A stretch of DNA of 7,166 nt. Source: Alphaproteobacteria bacterium. Lineage in GTDB: Bacteria; Pseudomonadota; Alphaproteobacteria; RF32; CAG-239. The notes below the pieces were generated by a model that worked only from the letters and a program-made list of their open reading frames with translations, was not told the DNA's origin and searched no databases. Shown here in pieces: positions 6,091 through 7,166 of this stretch (position 1 is its first letter; each line of letters begins with the position of its first letter). The position numbers and the translations under genes are program-made. The stretch covers positions 1 to 7,166 of the forward strand of contig JAFUXW010000260.1 of the NCBI GenBank assembly GCA_017477035.1. Direction: 5' to 3'.

Positions 6091-6900
6091 ATGAAGCAAT
6101 ATTTTAAGTATATTCTACCTTTTTTATGCGTTGTGTTTGGCTGTATGGCATTTGTGTTGGTTTTTAATAATCGCAAAACACCGACCAAAGCGGAATTTTA
6201 TGCCAAGCATCATATTACAAACAACACCCTTATGCCGTCTTCTTTTGATGAAAAAGAATGTCGGCGCGTGTTCACGGAAATATATCGCGAGCGCTATAAA
6301 GATAATGTCAAACTTGCACAGCATGAGGTTGAAGAATTTATTTCGTTATTAGAGCGAGATATTATACCACCGGAGCAATATGAAGGTTTTTATTCGCCAC
6401 AATCTAAAGTCAAATTTTATAATGCAATATATAAAGATAATTTACAGAAACTGGGGTTGTCGTTACAGGATATCAAAGATTTGAATTTGATTGTTACCGA
6501 TGAAACGTTTCAAGAATGGCACATGAATATGACCATACAACAACTGGAAAAAGAAGGTTTTTATACGATAGCAGATACAGCTCAATTAGTGGCAAAAGTC
6601 GGTGATAATATTTATCTGACTGGATTTTATACCGAGTGCGGTACATCGGGGTGTTCTGTCAATATAATGGTTAAAGAAAAGGGAAAGTGGTATTCCAAAA
6701 AATCGAATATTTTGTTTGATTTTTGCATAGCAGACGAACATAAGGCTGTATACGAATGTGATCTTTACGGTGGAGATAACGATTTGTGGCACTATGTTGC
6801 AGATTATGCTCTGCTAAAGGAATTATCGGATAAATATTACGAGGTTTGGAACGATTATGTGCGGCAATATTTACAAATAAAAAGTGATGCGATAAAATAG
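6091..6900 (+). CDS. Membrane-anchored, probably periplasmic protein of unknown function
   Basis: I do not recognise this 269-residue protein. It begins with a short basic start (K2, K6) and one hydrophobic segment (about 8-25) followed by NNRK, which fits an uncleaved N-terminal anchor with the rest in the periplasm. VFGC at 15-18 resembles a lipobox poorly, and the segment stays hydrophobic after it. The outer part is mostly charged helix (55-155), then a strand-rich region with CGTSGC (183-188) and Cys212 and Cys223, which could form disulfides. A Tyr/Trp-rich acidic helix (about 232-262) ends it. The start has only a weak AAGAGA four bases upstream. It directly follows the lysozyme-like gene on the same strand, so a role in protecting against or assisting that enzyme is a reasonable guess from context only. 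Confidence 0.7.
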   Translation: MKQYFKYILPFLCVVFGCMAFVLVFNNRKTPTKAEFYAKHHITNNTLMPSSFDEKECRRVFTEIYRERYKDNVKLAQHEVEEFISLLERDIIPPEQYEGFYSPQSKVKFYNAIYKDNLQKLGLSLQDIKDLNLIVTDETFQEWHMNMTIQQLEKEGFYTIADTAQLVAKVGDNIYLTGFYTECGTSGCSVNIMVKEKGKWYSKKSNILFDFCIADEHKAVYECDLYGGDNDLWHYVADYALLKELSDKYYEVWNDYVRQYLQIKSDAIK

Positions 6901-6920
6901 CCGGTAAGGATTAGTAAATA

Positions 6921-7001
6921 ATGATTATACGCTTAACACCGAAAGTTTGTTTGGCAAGCCGAGTTGCTATTTTCAAAATAATAACTCTGGCTGCGGAGTA
7001 A
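6921..7001 (+). CDS. Doubtful 26-codon ORF
   Basis: An ATG at 6921 opens 26 codons (MIIRLTPKVC then a hydrophobic stretch to LAAE) and ends in TAA. AAGGA lies 11 bases upstream, rather far. The ORF overlaps the stem-loop at 6957-6992, and nothing in the peptide is recognisable. It may be chance. Confidence 0.15.
   Translation: MIIRLTPKVCLASRVAIFKIITLAAE
6957..6992. repeat. Stem-loop downstream of the membrane protein gene
   Basis: AGCC and GAGTT (6957-6965) pair with AACTC and GGCT (6983-6987, 6989-6992), with T6988 bulged, and TAT/ATA continues the stem after two imperfect positions. The loop is centred on TTTCAAA. There is no T-run on either side, so it is not a typical intrinsic terminator. 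Confidence 0.5.
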
Positions 7002-7062
7002 ATAATCCTAAAATCACACTTTGCGACAATAAAAAAGTTGATTAAAGAGCTTAATACGCAGA

Positions 7063-7109
7063 AAGCTCCCTTGCGTGGTGTACAAAACGGTACATAAGCA
7101 AGGGAGCTT
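7063..7109. repeat. Perfect 12-bp inverted repeat with inner stem
   Basis: AAGCTCCCTTGC (7063-7074) and GCAAGGGAGCTT (7098-7109) are exact inverted copies. Inside, TGTAC (7079-7083) pairs with GTACA (7090-7094) around AAAACG, giving an extended hairpin. Neither strand has a long T-run after the stem: minus reads TTTC, plus reads ACCAG. Termination for either direction is therefore uncertain. A structured RNA end or a mobile palindromic repeat are alternatives. Confidence 0.65.
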
Positions 7110-7166
7110 ACCAGTAGAAAGCCTTTAAGCGAGTTTTCTTAAATTACTTTAAGATCTTAGAAACAA

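Noticed and set aside
6586..6792. Minus-strand ORF of 68 codons inside the membrane-anchored protein gene
   Set aside because: It is antisense to a longer plausible gene, with no ribosome site and no recognisable domain.
281..6969. GAGTTGCTA shared on the plus strand at 281-289 and 6961-6969
   Set aside because: A nine-base match in a 7-kb window, without extension on either side, is not enough to call a repeat family.
7063..7109. Inverted repeat as the end of an insertion sequence
   Set aside because: The arms are only 23 bases apart with no transposase or target-site duplication, so they form a hairpin rather than element termini.

Overview
The window reads as chromosomal DNA of an AT-rich alphaproteobacterium. 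The main evidence is the tightly overlapping gene order leuS-lptE-holA, which is typical of that class, together with protein sequences of alphaproteobacterial character. The low-GC codon use would suit a host-associated or gut lineage of the Rhodospirillales type, but that placement is inference.

Layout on the minus strand, read right to left. A plausible promoter (4661-4689) drives leuS (leucyl-tRNA synthetase), lptE (LPS-assembly lipoprotein) and holA (DNA polymerase III delta). The three genes overlap by 14 and 11 bases, so they are almost certainly one translationally coupled operon. After holA comes a 432-base non-coding stretch (136-567). It holds a candidate operon terminator (353-387), a sigma70-like promoter (323-350), a densely folded RNA of about 150 nt (164-316) ending in a strong intrinsic terminator, and then the start of a small helix-turn-helix gene (1-135) that runs off the left edge. 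I do not recognise the RNA. It may be a free small RNA or a leader that attenuates the helix-turn-helix gene.

Layout on the plus strand, diverging from leuS. A 442-base intergenic region (4626-5067) contains a near-perfect 28-bp palindrome beside a consensus TATAAT, a second promoter candidate, and a strong Shine-Dalgarno sequence with no gene behind it. Two accessory genes follow. The first (5068-6027) encodes a 319-residue Asn/Gln-rich protein with a lysozyme-like (muramidase or lytic transglycosylase) domain and no signal peptide. The second (6091-6900) encodes a membrane-anchored, probably periplasmic, 269-residue protein of unknown function. A leaderless peptidoglycan hydrolase followed by an envelope-anchored partner suggests an effector-immunity pair; this is a hypothesis from gene arrangement, not a demonstrated function.

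The last 266 bases (6901-7166) contain no convincing gene. They hold two stem-loops, one of them with a perfect 12-bp stem, and a doubtful 26-codon ORF. No tRNA, rRNA, CRISPR array or insertion sequence was seen.
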